From the NCBI GenBank assembly GCA_903772945.1, contig CAICTM010000155.1:1-64000 (forward strand): a DNA stretch of 64,000 nt. Reading direction: 5' to 3'. The stretch comes from Seminavis robusta (Eukaryota > Bacillariophyta > Bacillariophyceae > Naviculales > Naviculaceae). Of this stretch, positions 42,455-52,971 are shown piece after piece. The position numbers and the translations under genes were made by a program. The notes below the pieces were generated by a model, which was not told the DNA's origin, did no database searches, and saw only the letters and a list, made by a program, of their open reading frames with translations. The first letter of the stretch is position 1. Every line of letters begins with the position of its first letter.

Positions 42455-44367
42455 GGTGCGTACAGTAGTACTCCGTAGTGATCTGATGTCGATGTTTGAA
42501 GAGTCCTCCTAACTTTTTAGAAGAATGATATATGGTCGACTGCACATCGATGAGCAAAGCAAATATTATGATAATAGAAGTGTTACTCTACCTGCAGTCT
42601 ACCCACCTGATACCAGGAATTCAACAAATCAATCAACACGAGCAGTTTGTGAGAATTGGGCGTGATGCCTGCTGAGGTCACTTGGATACTTGGATGTCAC
42701 ATACTAGCTAGTAGAGCGAAACGCCCCCCCCCCCCATACGGATGGACTGTCGATGGTGTTAGTGCTAACGATAATATACTAGTATGCCGCGGAAGTCGAT
42801 ATACTTGTGGTATCGGTACCTGGTATTTCGCCTGGTACTTTGTTCGTACATGTAGCATCTTTTTTCTGATTTCTTTGGCTCCTAAAGCTTTGAGCAGGCC
42901 AGTCACACTTCAGCCGAAGAAGACCGTCGCTTGTTTTGCTCGCACCGCCGAAAATAGAATTCCGATACGTAGCGGTGCGGTACAACAGGCTTCGTACCGA
43001 TACCGTCCAAACTGCCTGACAACGAGCTTGCTCGCAACACTGAACCATACAGACCATCTGACAACGCTGATGACACCTTTGTTGAAGCCCACGAAGGGGG
43101 AGAAGAGGAACCACCAAACATCCCTCAGCGATCCAATGAGGATCGAAGTTCTGAATGGTCTTGATAGTTAGTTTTGGCCGGAATGATGACATGAACGTTA
43201 GCTATCTATCAAGAAGGTTCACATCTTAATCCCGCCGAATGGGTCGAAGCAAACTACGATGGAAAATTCGCTGGCCACCTTCTTTTTTAGTAAGCTGGTT
43301 GGACAAGGATAAAAATGCCTGCATGGACAGGTAGCTTTGGCTTCTCGAATGTGGCATTTCTCGCATTTACAGCCTTGCTTCTGAAGTTTTACTCGAATGT
43401 TGTGAGAGTAAAGATAGTTTTAAAGTTCATGTCGAATGTCGAGCTTTTTGGTTCCAAATTGAGAGCAAGCAGCTTTGAAGAATAGAAGGTACTGGTACAG
43501 AAAACAAAAGGAAGAACCAGGGGGGACGAGGACTGCTTTGACTTAGATTTAGATTTCGTTCATAATTCTGATGTCTGCTGGAATCCGATTGATTCAATTT
43601 GCTTGAAGTGTAGGCGCTGGTACCCTTTTGGTAAAGTATCATGAAATGCAGTACTTGTAACCAAGAAGCCCCCAACAAGGTATAGGTTATCATGAGTGAG
43701 GACTCTCCCTCTAGTAGCAGAAAATGACCTTGAATCTATACCTAGCAGGTTTCCTTCCCTCATGTACAGGTACAGGAGTACCATAATAGCCCAAGCACTG
43801 ATGATTCCAATGTGGGGGGGGGGGGGGGCAACCAAAGTTACCACAGAGTCAGGCTACTGTTTTAGCAAGCAATTTGGTAGGTTCAGCCAGTCACTTTTGC
43901 TCTCATATAACTTCCTGGCACGCCCACAAGCTGATTTGTTGCTTCTTCATCTGCAAAAGGTCTTCATCAATCAGTGATATTTGCTTCCTCAGGATACTCA
44001 CGAAGAGTTGCAAGATGGGAGCTTATTTTATAAAAGGGGTGACAATGGTGACTGAAAGACAAGAATCGTGAAACCGAAACACAACACACCAACTAAGTAC
44101 AACTGCACTACCCATGTGATTGCCTTCAACCAAACAGAGGAATGGAGTCGTAAATGTGGCATTAGTGTTTATTGTACATGTATATGATTGAAGCCGGTCT
44201 CCTCTTCCACCTTTCTGGCTTGTGCTGTAGCTCTTGATGCCAGGGTTGTGTCAGAAGTCATCGAAGAAGTCTAGTAGGTCAGCACCGACATATGGCATAG
44301 TCCATTATCATTGAGGGACTCTCACGATGGTCCGTGTGCAGAGTCGTCTTGACCATGTCTTGAGTCT
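42455..44367. other. Intergenic with homopolymers and a degraded gene copy
   Basis: Long C run at 42724-42734, long G run at 43816-43828, and a degraded copy of part of the next small gene at 43911-44005 (listed separately). Several ORFs in 42656-43171 and elsewhere show no coding character. Confidence 0.4.
43911..44005 (-). pseudogene. Degenerate partial copy of the small gene at 44368-44604
   Basis: This stretch shares its order of blocks with 44402-44484: CTTCCTGGCACGCCCACA, a TCTTCATC block, TCTTCATCAATCAGTGATAT and GGATACTCACGAAG. Inserted and lost bases break the reading frame relative to the intact copy, so it is not coding for the same protein. Similarity does not clearly extend beyond these ~90 bp. 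Confidence 0.55.
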
Positions 44368-44604
44368 TTACTGGCCAGGTCCCTTCCCTCCTGTGCGGGT
44401 ACTTCCTGGCATGCCCACATCTTCTTCATCTCCGAAAAGATCTTCATCGATCAGTGACATTGCTTCTTCGAGGATACCCACAAGCCGCTCACGTGATAGT
44501 CGTTGAGGTTGCCTGTCTCCCTGAATGCGCCTCTGCAATACAATATACGTGGTTACTGATGACCCACATTGGGGTTGAGAAGATGAATCAGTTGGCTTGG
44601 TCAT
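44368..44604 (-). CDS. Small hypothetical acidic protein (78 aa)
   Basis: ATG at 44602-44604 (MTKPTDSSSQPQCGSSVTTY). A basic middle (QRRIQGDRQPQRLSRERL) precedes an acidic amphipathic helix (GILEEAMSLIDEDLFGDEED), and the end is Gly-rich. No family recognised. A broken copy of its C-terminal half lies 400 bp away (43911-44005), which supports a once-duplicated sequence. Possibly part of a longer unrecognised repeat rather than a host gene. Confidence 0.35.
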   Translation of the reverse strand: MTKPTDSSSQPQCGSSVTTYIVLQRRIQGDRQPQRLSRERLVGILEEAMSLIDEDLFGDEEDVGMPGSTRTGGKGPGQ

Positions 44605-47510
44605 GATGGCAAGGGAGAGATGGGAGCAGCAAATGAAGTAGGCAGGTGTAAAGTGGCGATCTGGGTTTTTGTGACAGAGGAACTTTTCCTTGCAACTCTC
44701 CCAAGTGAGTTAGCTGGATACCGGCAGACCGGCAGCAGGGCTCAAGGCAACCAACCAGGCATTTCGATGACAGTCTTGAAGAATCTGGTAGCTAGCTAGC
44801 CAGCCAGAGGCATTATTGACAGCGTAAGGTTTGCACCAGTCAGCAGTGAGCAGGAAGTGGCTTCGAACCTCCAACTGAATTCGGAACTGAGGCTTTTCCA
44901 AGGACAGCTCATGAGGGGTATGTTGACGCACCACGTAGGGCTTTCTCTAAATCTTTACTGAATTATCAATCGTACAAATATTTTAGCGGAATTATTGAAC
45001 TTCTATGGATAATAGCCCCTATTGTGAAGAACAATTCGAATTGTGAGGGGTACTGCCCCAGAAATTCAATCAGCAAGGTCGGGAACCAGACTGCAATCCT
45101 TTTATGACAGTTTCTCAAATGAGAAAGTAGTTTCTCATTTGAGAAACTAAGTTCTGAAATGAGAAAGTTAGTTTCTCATTTGGTTGAAATGAGAAACTAT
45201 CTTTTGAAATGAGAAACTATATATGAAACTGCTAGTACATGTGTTGTGATTTCTGCCAGAAATGAGAAACTATTTTATCAAATGAGAAACTAAAACTGTT
45301 AGTTTCTCAAATTGAGAAACTAAAAATGAGAAACTAAAACTAAAAATGAGAAACTAAAACTGTTTGAAAAATTTCAAAACATCATCGGGGTTTCCAGACC
45401 TTGCAGTTCTTCAAAAATACCCCTGATGACGCACACATAGTACATGTACAGCGTACAGCACTGCAAGTACCTACTTTTTCACTGTACAGCACGTTACTGG
45501 TTCGAAGAAACAGCTTCCGAACGAGAGATGAAATCAGGCTACCTGCATTCGGAATTCCTGAGTTGTTGAGTCGAGTCGGGGGTATGGGACAACTTGACAC
45601 TGTGTTTCTGAATCAATCGAATCCTAATCTCAATAGCTATCTCAACTAAACGTCACTGCTAGACTACTGTACCGGATGGGTGTGAGGCTGGCTGTGTGTT
45701 TTGAGGTTAATCCTATGGTGTAGTTGCCCCATACCCCAACTACCTTAGTTGTGGATGGCCATTGAGCTATTGGTAGATGGCAATGCCGTAGCTAAGTGGG
45801 TCGTCTTGTGTTCTATGGGCTATAGAGCTCTATCTATTGGCAAGCAAACTGCAAGGCCTTCTTCTCAAATTGCGTGTCCTACGCATTGCTTGTAATCCCG
45901 TCCTGCCTGTCCTGTCGTCCTCGACTACAGCAAGTTTAGCGGTACCGGCTCGAAAGTGCTGCCTTGAGAGTTGGAACTCAAGGGATAGAGCGAGCCGCGA
46001 AAGGAAGGCGTCGCACCTGTAGTCTGCCTTCTTTGAAGAGTAGGCCAATCCAAGCAAAGTACTACTGAAGACACTGTGGAGGCATTGTCCCCAAAGTCAT
46101 TCAGTTGACTCCCCTTTCTTCTTTGCTTTCTTTCCATCAATATGACGCCTCTGAGCCCAATCCTCTCGGTTGCCGTTGTTGGGAGTGGGCTTCCACTGGC
46201 TAGCTGGCTGTGCTGGATCCTGTTTCTTTCTAGGTTGGGCTTTGTTGGTGCCTGCCTGAATTGCTTGCCCTCGTCCTCGGTGGCCACGCGATAATGAATA
46301 GTGGGCGTCGCAATGAGGTACAGCCACCTTCAATGTTTCAATGAGCAGTGCAGCAACACTATTACTCCTTCAATGTTTGCAGCAACTCTTGCTTGGATCT
46401 CAGCTTATGCCAGCTTGGAGTTGCTTTTGCAAAGATCGACAGCGCAAGACTACGGTACCCGCCCATGGTCTCAAACTTGCATCTTGAAGTTGTCTTACAC
46501 TGCCTGCTCAGAGCAAAGCATGCGACACGAGGCTCCCTATTCTTTGCCATGACTGTTTTGTTTTGAAGGATCCATTGCAGTCCCAAAGTGTTTGTGAAGA
46601 GCCATCGGATTGCTTATGGCCTGGACCTTTTGGCTTTTCTGAAGCCTTTCAATCCCAGCAGGCTCCTCGAAGCTACAGGGCAGGTTACTGGACTGCAGAG
46701 GAAGCTGTGCAGTGCAGCAGCCAAGGACGTACCGATGTTACAAAGTGCCAGTATTGTAGATATCGTTTACATCCTACATCCTACCGGTACCACGCTACAC
46801 GAACCTACCGGTAGCTAGGCACCGGTACGCAGCTTAGAGGCTGATAAATCCAACGCGTGCGACATGAGGAGGCCGAAACCGAAGTCACCTTTGACATCGC
46901 CCCGATTCCATTCGTCGCTGATCGTGGTCTTGACAAGCTAGCTCCTCGACTAGCTAGAGTCGGTGGTCAGTTGGTTTCAGACAGCGGGCGTTGCTCAGGT
47001 TCGTTGATTCCAAGTAGCTCCAAGACATCAAATGATTCGATTCAATCGAATCCTGCACATCGTTGTCGTTTTGGAGCGACAGTCCCCTCCGGTTCTATGT
47101 ACGAGTCTCCGCGATGGCAGAGTCAATTTTGCTCGCGCAGTTGATGTGGCATCTTAGTGTCCCCGTTTGGAAAGCCTTTGGCTTCAAGTCATCGCTCCTC
47201 GTTCGCCTTTTCGGGTTTCATTTTCTCGGAAGCAAGGCGCTTATCATTTCCCGAAGTCTTCCGCTGTTGTCCGCATCGCCGTTACGATAGATGTCCGTAG
47301 CAGGCACCGTGTTGTTCTCCCATACGAAATCGAAAAACTGGGAGGGATGGACAATCAAATGTTCCTCTTGGTCCTGGGATCTTAACCTGCACGCGTCCGT
47401 AGCCATCGGTATTGTCCCACGAAGCATTACCTGGAGTGCTTTCTCTCCACTCTTAGTTTGGAATCACTTCTACTACGTCATCCAACGACAATGGCGAGCT
47501 AGATTAGGTC
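44605..47510. other. Long gene-poor stretch
   Basis: Contains the TGAGAAACT array (45109-45365, listed separately) and palindromes CTACCGGTACCACGC at 46782-46796 and CACCGGTACGC near 46820. ORFs at 45925-46333, 46301-46566 and 46857-47144 were examined and not called. Confidence 0.4.
45109..45365. repeat. Inverted and direct array of TGAGAAACT units
   Basis: About 250 bp made of the word TGAGAAACT and its complement AGTTTCTCA in varied spacing and orientation. Perfect hairpins occur at 45111-45126 (TTTCTCA-AA-TGAGAAA) and 45128-45149 (TAGTTTCTCATTTGAGAAAC). The second half is mostly direct AATGAGAAACTAAAA repeats. No ORF crosses it. Length unit is not constant, unlike a simple minisatellite. 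Confidence 0.85.
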
Positions 47511-48236
47511 TCAGAAGTCACTATGAGATATCTCATCCGGTCCTTTCGCGCGTAGAGACCGAGCCATGTGGTACCAGGAAGAAATCCCTGCAACAAAGTA
47601 CAAGAAAGCCGCCGCCGCTGCAAACTGGAAACCAGCTCCGATCTGGCAATCAGAAGGAGGCGCACACGCGCTGGTAGTACGGGCTATTAGGCCCACAAGG
47701 CAGCTCACACTCAACACCAAGAATCCCAGACCAACCCAAGCTTTGGTCTTCTCCGTAGTAGTACTGGGTCGACAACTCAAAACTCCGGTGGCCAGACTTG
47801 TAAAGACCAATCCTCCAAGAGCGCCCACAAAACTAGCCACTCGGCCATATCGAAAGGCTGCGTCCTCATAGCTGTAGGCTGATGCAGGCACAAATCGGAG
47901 ACAAGTGTAGCCAAATAAGATATTGTCACCCTCGACAAAGCAGGTAAATATAGAAAACGTGGAACAAATTGCGCCCAGGTATCCCAGTGTCAAGGAGATG
48001 GCAGCTCGATACCCCAAAGGGTAGCAACGACTGGATTTGAAAAAACACACACAAAAAGATGGAATGCAATCGTCAGAGCACAGTGTGGCGAATCGAATCA
48101 ACGAGAGGGCGGTGAAGGCAGGAGACGTTGCTCACAACACTCACACGTTTACTGGTTCTGCTTGGACCACTGGCAAGCTTTCCAGCTCCAAATCAGGAGA
48201 ACCACAATCTCCCTCCACGGTCTTCCCTTTGGTCAT
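47511..48236 (-). CDS. Four-pass membrane protein of unknown function
   Basis: Two exons, 48236-48145 and 48030-47511, joined by a GTGAGT...AATCCAG intron of 114 nt, give 203 residues. Splicing supplies a good ATG start (MTKGKTVEGDCGSPDLELES); without it the frame has no credible start. Four hydrophobic stretches follow: AAISLTLGYLGAICSTFSIF, VASFVGALGGLVFTSLATGV, WVGLGFLVLSVSCLVGLIAR and GFQFAAAAAFLYFVAGISSW. Several Cys in the loop between helices 1 and 2 and in the loop before helix 4 (CAPPSDCQ) could form disulfides. This tetraspan layout with a cysteine-rich loop recurs in diatom genomes (recalled, not searched), but no named family is assigned. Confidence 0.65.
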
Positions 48237-48654
48237 CGTGCAATGATAGTGTTGTGTTGATCTGTGTTATCAGGAGGGTTACTAATGTATGTGGTCAGCC
48301 TGAGCGGACTATGTAGGGGAGGGGCGATGGAGAGGTTGTGTTGGTTTCGTGGGTTCGACAAACAAAAAGAGAAAAGAAGGGCAATGCCATGGTCGACTGA
48401 ATGTCACTGGCACTGAAACGAAGATTCCGGGTGGAAAATACGACTCAAAAACGACTGATTTCTTATTTTTGGCAATCGCTGTGGACTGCTCTCGCTCTGC
48501 CGGCTGCTGCCACCGACATCACTTCGGCAAGCCAGAGAGGACCAAAGTGCGCTGAAGCAACGCAATAGCAATAGCATCTCGTCACAAGGAGAGCGGCAAC
48601 TCTTGCTTCTTCCTGTACCCTAAGAACTGCTACTAGTCGAATAGAATAGAAACC
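48237..48654. other. Intergenic, divergent promoter region
   Basis: Between a minus-strand and a plus-strand gene. Nothing beyond short ORFs. Confidence 0.4.
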
Positions 48655-49077
48655 ATGAGCACGCGACGACGAAGTTCTCTCTCGCAGTCTCTGTCCAGCA
48701 GCAACGGTGGTAGTACCAGCCAACGCCGTCGATCTTCCACCACCAATAAGCGTCCTTCGCTGAGAGACAGCGTACGACGGAGTTCCAAGAGGCTGTCTCA
48801 AAACACCATGGACGAAGTGAATATTCAATTAGGCAGGATGTCTACGACAGACGACACCCCCGCCAGTGGAAAAGAACGCCGAGCTCGACGAAAATCAAGA
48901 AAGGAAGACTATGACCGAATAAAGGATAATCGATCGGACCGTGTGGGAGCCTTGCAAGGACAATGGTCGTCGCATCGCAGGAGTTTTATTTCGGAAGAAG
49001 AAGAACTCGATCGATTGGTCAAGGAAAGCTCAAAGTCCTGGACATGTTGTGGTGCCACGCTGTGTTGTGGGTGGTAG
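48655..49077 (+). CDS. Basic Ser/Arg-rich hypothetical protein with a Cys tail (140 aa)
   Basis: ATG at 48655 (MSTRRRSSLSQSLSSSNGGS). RS-rich repeats (RRRSSTTNKRPSLRDSVRRS, then SSKRLSQNTMDE) resemble kinase or 14-3-3 target sites. A basic ERRARRKSRKEDYDRIKDNR segment and an acidic helix EEEELDRLVKESSKSW follow. The end WTCCGATLCCGW carries two vicinal Cys pairs, which could be a palmitoylation or metal site. No known family. Composition and an ATG-initiated single exon support a real gene; the paralogous feel of the RS part is not conclusive. Confidence 0.55.
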   Translation: MSTRRRSSLSQSLSSSNGGSTSQRRRSSTTNKRPSLRDSVRRSSKRLSQNTMDEVNIQLGRMSTTDDTPASGKERRARRKSRKEDYDRIKDNRSDRVGALQGQWSSHRRSFISEEEELDRLVKESSKSWTCCGATLCCGW

Positions 49078-49429
49078 ACCAGCTAGTACTATGTTGTTTT
49101 CCGTTGGTTTGTGTCTGTGTGATGCTTCTGCTGCTTGGAGGCTCAACTACGAGAGTTACTAGTGTATGATAATGATTGTTCTGGATGTAATTTATTTTAA
49201 GAGCTGTAATAATCTATCTATGAGAAGAATTCATTATAGCTTGTTAACAATTATTCACTCTTTCACATGGTGCCTGCATTGTGCTGCAAGCCACAAGTGC
49301 AATCAGAAAGAGTTGCACATCGGGTACTCTACCGGTATCAGATTGCTATGTGTAAATAGACAGGTTGTTGCCCTTTTACCGCGAATTCACAACACGTGTT
49401 TCCCATCCGCCAACAGATTGTAATAAGAC
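49078..49429. other. Intergenic between convergent genes
   Basis: 3' UTR region of the two convergent genes, A/T-rich at 49171-49260. No gene seen. Confidence 0.4.
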
Positions 49430-51061
49430 TCATGCTGGTGACGACGATGGCAACACCACCAATGTGGCTTGGAGCCGACGAGCGCAGTCCATCATGGCTT
49501 GCAAATGCGGGTTCACATCCGGTGCCGAGACTATTCCCGTCGACAAAGCTTGGAGCACCACTGCTGGGTTTCGTTCCAACAAGCGCTCGCAATGAATGTA
49601 CTGTGCCCGTCTGGCAGCTCGCTCGGGCTCCATCAATTCCATGCCAAAAATTCCCAATCGTAGTAGTGGCGTGTCACTACTACTACTACTAGTGTCGTGA
49701 TCCTTCTTCACGGAATTGTTCAAAACGGAAAAGACCAAGGGATCATCCTCACTACATGTAGTATTCTGGTGGTCGAGCTTCTTTTTGTCTCCATTCTGCT
49801 GCTGTTGCAACAACAACCGTCTCTTCAGTTCCTTGTCATAAACGTACATGCGCGTACTGGGATCGTTCAAAATGAGTTGCAATGCACGCAGTTTTTTGAA
49901 GAGGACATCCGAAATGGAAATGGGATGAATACTGGCCTTGGCTTCCCAGAGTTGGACAATTTGAATCATGTCGTGTTGTTGCTGCTGCTGCTGTACCACC
50001 ATGGCATCAAACTCGGATGTCAATCCCATGAGATTAACATTGGAGGACATGACATGTGGCAGTCTCTTGCTGGAATTGTTTTGTTGCTTGGACTGACGCA
50101 AATGTTTCTCGGTGGGTTTGACCAAGACATTGGGGAGTACGAGTAGGGAAGAATCATCATCATTCTGGTTATTGCATTGTTCATGGAGATAGGTGGACAA
50201 GTCAATTTCTCCTTGCCGCCCCAACCGTTTGCCGCCATCTTCGATTTGTGGGGGTGGGGATGGTACCACGGCAAATTCTCGTTCCACCAATTCCAGTAGA
50301 GCATCTTTCCATTGCAGAGCAGTATTGGCGTGTACTTCTTCTTCTTTTGATGATGATTGTTGTTCATTACATGTCTCTTTCAGCACGAGACGTTTCATCA
50401 ATTCCAATTCGTTGGGTTCCTGTATAATCTTGTGGTATGTCTCGATCAATTGGGGTGCTACATCGCTGAGCAGTCGCTCCAACTTTCCTTGGTACGTCCG
50501 CCCCCTGGCAAGATAGGAAAAGAACTTGTGGGGTGACGTGTACGTTTGTTGTTGCTGTTGTTGCGGATTGCTTTCTTTTCCTCCTCCTTGTTGTTTTCTA
50601 TAACGAAAGCTCTTGATATCTTGCTGTGGCAGTTGAATGCCTTGTTGGAACATGGGAGCCAAGGTGGTGTCTACAGAAATGTTGGACAAGTCTTGTTGGA
50701 CAAATCGATGGGTCTGTTCCCATTGCCATTCCATGTGCAAGTTTTGCAGTGCCACTTCAAAATCTCCCTTTTTGGAAAATCCCATCAAACAGCGAATCAT
50801 GGATTTGCGATGTTGCTCCGTGACAATCATCTTGTACGGACCCACGGCATCCATGACTTGTTGCAAGTAGTCTGCCACGGATATCGTTCGCACCATCATT
50901 TCCTCGTCATCGTCGTCCACATCGGCTCGACTCATGGCCATGCCGGAAACGAAGCGAGGACGGACGGTTGATGGCCTCTGGAACGCTGGATACAATAGTG
51001 AGGATGGACGTATTCTATTAGTAGCAGTCAAGATCCAACCACCACAGCGGAATGCTCTCAT
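49430..51061 (-). CDS. PD-(D/E)XK-like hypothetical protein with poly-Gln tracts
   Basis: ATG at 51059-51061, 543 residues; ten in-frame codons upstream lack an ATG start. The N-terminus is Arg/Ser/Pro-rich (RAFRCGGWILTATNRIRPSS) and could be a mitochondrial or plastid transit peptide. Early domain: ISVADYLQQVMDAVGPYKM, RCLMGFSKKGDFEVALQNL. Late domain: GRQGEIDLSTYLHEQ, LTSEFDAMVV and QIVQLWEAKASI, giving Glu...Asp...ExK spacing like PD-(D/E)XK nucleases. Poly-Gln stretches separate these (QQQQQQ twice, plus QQQQ). After the ExK motif a long helix-like region (LFKKLRALQLILNDP) ends the protein. Nuclease activity is an inference from the pattern only; the family is also found in plants as uncharacterised proteins (recalled). 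Confidence 0.6.
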   Translation of the reverse strand: MRAFRCGGWILTATNRIRPSSLLYPAFQRPSTVRPRFVSGMAMSRADVDDDDEEMMVRTISVADYLQQVMDAVGPYKMIVTEQHRKSMIRCLMGFSKKGDFEVALQNLHMEWQWEQTHRFVQQDLSNISVDTTLAPMFQQGIQLPQQDIKSFRYRKQQGGGKESNPQQQQQQTYTSPHKFFSYLARGRTYQGKLERLLSDVAPQLIETYHKIIQEPNELELMKRLVLKETCNEQQSSSKEEEVHANTALQWKDALLELVEREFAVVPSPPPQIEDGGKRLGRQGEIDLSTYLHEQCNNQNDDDSSLLVLPNVLVKPTEKHLRQSKQQNNSSKRLPHVMSSNVNLMGLTSEFDAMVVQQQQQQHDMIQIVQLWEAKASIHPISISDVLFKKLRALQLILNDPSTRMYVYDKELKRRLLLQQQQNGDKKKLDHQNTTCSEDDPLVFSVLNNSVKKDHDTSSSSSDTPLLRLGIFGMELMEPERAARRAQYIHCERLLERNPAVVLQALSTGIVSAPDVNPHLQAMMDCARRLQATLVVLPSSSPA

Positions 51062-51471
51062 CCTTCCTTCCAACCGTAGCCGTAACAACAACTAACTTGA
51101 CTTGGTTGTTGTGAAGCGAGGTCCGGCTGGCTGTCAATGCCAATTGACCATCAAGACATCAAGGTTGGATCTTTCGTCTTCGAAACCTAAACCCTAAGCT
51201 TCTCAACACGCACATGGAAGAAAGCGAAACGGATGTTGAGGTGGTGTCGAGGATCATGTGATCATGTGCATTGACGATGCCAACAAGAGTTGAGTGAGAA
51301 GAACCGAACAACAACAAGTTTAACCTTCAACATCATCTACCGTACGGTATCAATCAAGCTAATAAGCAGAAAGGTCCACTCTGTGCATCGCTGTTCCGGA
51401 AAGATTTTCTTTTTTCTGGTTGCAAAAACTGTCCCAACCCATTCATTCCTACAATCGCTTGATCACCAATA
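51062..51471. other. Intergenic, divergent promoter region
   Basis: Holds the promoters of the PD-(D/E)XK-like gene and the ZIP gene. No element recognised. Confidence 0.4.
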
Positions 51472-52563
51472 ATGGTCCAACCCAAGGCCCTCATGGCGGC
51501 ATTGCTGTCGACTGGCCTCGTCAGTGTCGCACCCAACGTGATTCTCTTTGTATTTCCCAATTATGCCACGGGGGAAGGAGCACACAGTCAATTACTGTCG
51601 TTGGGACAAGCCATTTCGGCTGGGGGACTTCTGGGGGATGTCTTTTTGCACACTCTGCCACATGCCGCCCCACACATGGAACGAGACAATGTTGGGTTGT
51701 GGGTCATGGCCGGGTTTGTCATTTTCCTCGTGGCCGATATGCTCATGCGATGGGCCGATCCAAGTCATCATTCTCATGCACACCATCACAGTCAACAAAC
51801 TCATCACGACAGTCATGAGGATGAGAAAGACCACAAGAATAATAATACGCAATCTGCCAAACAAACAGAAACAGAACAATTTCGAATACTGTCCCCCAAG
51901 ATACTCTTGAATCTAACGGGTGATGCTCTGCACAATTTTACCGACGGCCTTGCCATTGGAGCATCCTTTTCCATTCAAGATTCACGATTTCTACAAGAGG
52001 CCACCATGTTGCAACTCATGTCCTCCCGAGGAGGACTGGCCACCGTATCGATTCTATTGCATGAGTTACCACACGAATTAGGAGACTTTGCCACATTGGT
52101 AAAGGCGGGGTGCAGCAAAAGTCAAGCCATTCTACTACAATTCGTCACGGCGGGGGCCGCCATGGCTGGAGCCGTACTGGGGGTCTTTTGCGTGGAAGGA
52201 TATGGAGGAGAACGGTTACTCTACATTACTGCCGGTGGATTCGTATACCTGGCATGTGTGACAATCTTACCAGAAGTACTGGAGGAACGAGTGTCCTTGC
52301 AATTCCGATTGGCACAAGTAGCGTGCTTTTGTTGCGGAGTGGCATTTCTCTATGGCGTTGCTCTCTTGGAACATCATGCCGGTGACGGACATCATCATGG
52401 GCATGGCCATGAACATCATGGGCATGGGCACCATCATGAGCATGATGAGCATCACCACCGCCAGTTGGAACACGAACATGGAGATCATCACAAGCACGAA
52501 GAACATCACCACCATCCAGAAGATCATGCTCACCACGATCACCATCATCACCAAGAGCTTTAG
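51472..52563 (+). CDS. ZIP family zinc transporter (LIV-1/KE4-like, SLC39A7-type)
   Basis: Single exon, 363 residues. GDALHNFTDGLAIGA (from about 151) and HELPHELGD (197-205) are the signature helices IV and V of the LZT subfamily, with the HEXPHEXGD metalloprotease-like motif intact. Other helices: ALMAALLSTGLVSVAPNVIL, GLWVMAGFVIFLVADMLMRW, ILLQFVTAGAAMAGAVLGVF, ERLLYITAGGFVYLACVTIL and LAQVACFCCGVAFLYGVALL. A His-rich loop (HHSHAHHHSQQTHHDSHEDE) lies between helices III and IV as usual. Unusually, a second His-rich tail of ~55 residues follows the last helix. KE4 members release zinc from ER/Golgi. The N-terminus is short and lacks the long signal region of some KE4 proteins. Confidence 0.93.
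   Translation: MVQPKALMAALLSTGLVSVAPNVILFVFPNYATGEGAHSQLLSLGQAISAGGLLGDVFLHTLPHAAPHMERDNVGLWVMAGFVIFLVADMLMRWADPSHHSHAHHHSQQTHHDSHEDEKDHKNNNTQSAKQTETEQFRILSPKILLNLTGDALHNFTDGLAIGASFSIQDSRFLQEATMLQLMSSRGGLATVSILLHELPHELGDFATLVKAGCSKSQAILLQFVTAGAAMAGAVLGVFCVEGYGGERLLYITAGGFVYLACVTILPEVLEERVSLQFRLAQVACFCCGVAFLYGVALLEHHAGDGHHHGHGHEHHGHGHHHEHDEHHHRQLEHEHGDHHKHEEHHHHPEDHAHHDHHHHQEL
52374..52558. repeat. His-codon rich repeat at the 3' end of the ZIP gene
   Basis: Degenerate CAT/CAC/GGX repeats encode the His/Gly/Glu tail. On both strands the same tract forms long Met-rich or His-rich frames, which explains several shadow ORFs. Confidence 0.8.
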
Positions 52564-52971
52564 TGGGAGCTACCTACTAGGCAACTACTGCATTCTTTTA
52601 CTGATCCTTTTCTGCGGTCGTCAAAAACAATGCAACAAAATCTGACACAGGTCCCCTTGCCACGGTACCGGTACCTCTGCAACTCAACCAGATACGGTAG
52701 ATTGGCATCAGGCAAACCAAGTTGATGGCTCCGTTTACTTTACGGAGTTAAAACAAAAGTTAAAAGAAACATCTTACACCTTGGTCCTACGTGACAACTA
52801 GAACTCCCCCCTTCTTTTTTCTGGGACCGGAATGAACTTGCTGAAAGGGACAAGGTATTTCAAAATAGCCAAATCACACCTCTATGGTACCGGTACTGGT
52901 ACCGTCTTCTAAAGGTACCAGGTACTAGCTAGTTAGAGTTGAGTACGGTAGGTTCAATCTCAATCACGAAT
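52564..52971. other. Intergenic with GGTACC-type palindromes
   Basis: Clusters at 52661-52676 (ACGGTACCGGTACC) and 52885-52935 (GGTACCGGTACTGGTACC, then AGGTACCAGGTACTAG). No gene seen. Confidence 0.45.

Noticed and set aside
42656-43171. 171-codon plus-strand ORF
   Set aside because: Contains a C homopolymer and spacer palindromes; no coding character.
45925-46333. Two overlapping minus-strand frames, one Lys-rich (WAQRRH...KKAKKK)
   Set aside because: Neither begins with ATG and no splice sites could be found; could be a fragment of an unseen gene.
52267-52554. Met-rich minus-strand ORF over the ZIP tail
   Set aside because: Shadow of the His-codon repeat on the opposite strand.
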